Program-made: the position numbers and the translations under genes
DNA from: Usnea hakonensis
Lineage: Eukaryota; Ascomycota; Lecanoromycetes; Lecanorales; Parmeliaceae
Assembly: GCA_013423325.1 (NCBI GenBank)
Contig: BLJB01000417.1
Coordinates: forward strand, 1-55,680
Direction of reading: 5' to 3'
Length of the DNA stretch: 55,680 nt
Part shown: positions 55,042 to 55,680 of the stretch, in pieces
How the letters are laid out: every line of letters starts with the position of its first letter
Numbering within the stretch: position 1 is the stretch's first letter
The notes under the pieces: model-generated
What the model saw: only the letters and a program-made list of their open reading frames with translations
What the model was told of the DNA's origin: nothing
Database searches by the model: none

Positions 55042-55680
55042 ATTAATATGGTGAAGAAAGAAAGAGAAGGGGGAGAAGAAAAATAGAAAAAAATAAAAGT
55101 ATCAAAAAGTAGGTATTAAGAGACAAGTTTATAACAAATATCTCAACACAATCGTGTATTTACCGAATCACAAGCCCTAAACACTTAATGTGCTATAATA
55201 CGAGTACTTTCGAATGCCGTTCACTTAATAGGGGGGTTTGTTATGACGTCGTCGCCGCGGAGTAAGGCGGAGTACGTGCTCCCACGGCCTCTCAGGTGGA
55301 TATGATGAATTTGGTGAAAAAATGAGTGTAAAGTCGTTCTTTTCTAGGGAACAACCGGAGGTTTTTTGATAGTATTTTGGCGTCTTCTTTGCAATTCGTA
55401 AGCCGTACGAATAATACGAGTTTTCTTTGTCTTCGTACTACACGAAGGATCAAGCTTATTTATCTCTCAGGCCTTCTAAGTCCGAATTACTAGCACTATC
55501 AACGTGTCTTATACACAGTGCGTTCCACAAGACGATTTGGTATGCCTGTTTAGTAAGGCCTACCCAGGGATACGAAGTCTTTCCTATCAATAAAGAAGAA
55601 AAAAAACCGAGCTCCTACAGGCTAAATTTTTTAATTCGTAAGCCACAAACCACGAATGTAATGAGGGGGCGACCTAGTTA
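55042..55680. other. 5' region of the chromovirus and window end
   Basis: No gene is seen. 55042-55238 is probably the 5' untranslated region. A TG at 55239 (TGTTATGACGTCG, preceded by AGGGGGGTT) could be an LTR edge, but it does not resemble the LTR at 48983 and the window ends before it could close. ATTCGTAAGCCGTACGAATAA (near 55395) and TTAATTCGTAAGCCACAAA (near 55630) share an ATTCGTAAGCC motif. Confidence 0.4.

Overview
The window comes from a filamentous ascomycete (Pezizomycotina). Genes carry short GT..AG introns of about 40-190 bp, and the families are typical of these fungi: an MFS exporter, a trans-enoyl-reductase-like MDR enzyme, GH18 chitinases, a LysM protein and a fungal AAA ATPase. 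Large tracts are AT-rich and almost free of CpA and TpG, and the transposon reading frames in them are full of TAG and TAA. That is the mark of repeat-induced point mutation (RIP).

Layout. 1-917: poly-A contig edge and a RIP-ruined relic. 920-1098: a MITE with TA target duplications. 1737-5368: an MFS exporter and an MDR reductase, convergent. 5873-19582: a nest of retroelements that target duplications resolve completely. An outer Ty3/gypsy chromovirus (TSD TAGAG) holds a 337-bp LTR miniature element with an internal tRNA-like Pol III promoter (TSD AATCT) and an inner Ty3/gypsy element on the other strand (TSD CTTCT). The inner element holds a GC-rich LTR-bounded insertion that contains the assembly gap (TSD TTAGT). 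20143-23411: solo LTRs, a broken coiled-coil gene fused to an LTR, a possible small secreted protein and a Tc1/mariner transposase remnant.

23463-35551 is a gene-rich island centred on chitin. A 1136-residue killer-toxin-subunit-like (subgroup C) GH18 chitinase and a three-LysM secreted protein are divergently transcribed, with a MITE in the shared upstream region. A SMI1/KNR4 (SUKH) protein, a RING protein with a TFIIB/cyclin-like C-terminus and a ChiB/Ech42-type chitinase follow. Next come an AIM6-like phosphodiesterase (36851-38230), two cysteine-rich small proteins (40196-41035) and a decayed AAA ATPase (42706-46627).

47500-48712 is a 12-nt-unit minisatellite arranged as a giant inverted repeat. 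From 48983 to beyond 55041 lies a lightly RIP-mutated Ty3/gypsy chromovirus on the minus strand (gag, protease, RT, RNase H, integrase and chromodomain all visible). Its 5' LTR is not resolved within the window.

How the genes may work together: the chitinase C, LysM and SMI1/KNR4 neighbourhood resembles the zymocin-like chitin-binding delivery machinery used in fungal antagonism, placed beside a family known in yeast for killer-toxin resistance. This is inference from family knowledge and proximity. Exon boundaries were worked out by eye from splice consensus and frame; no alignment or search was run.
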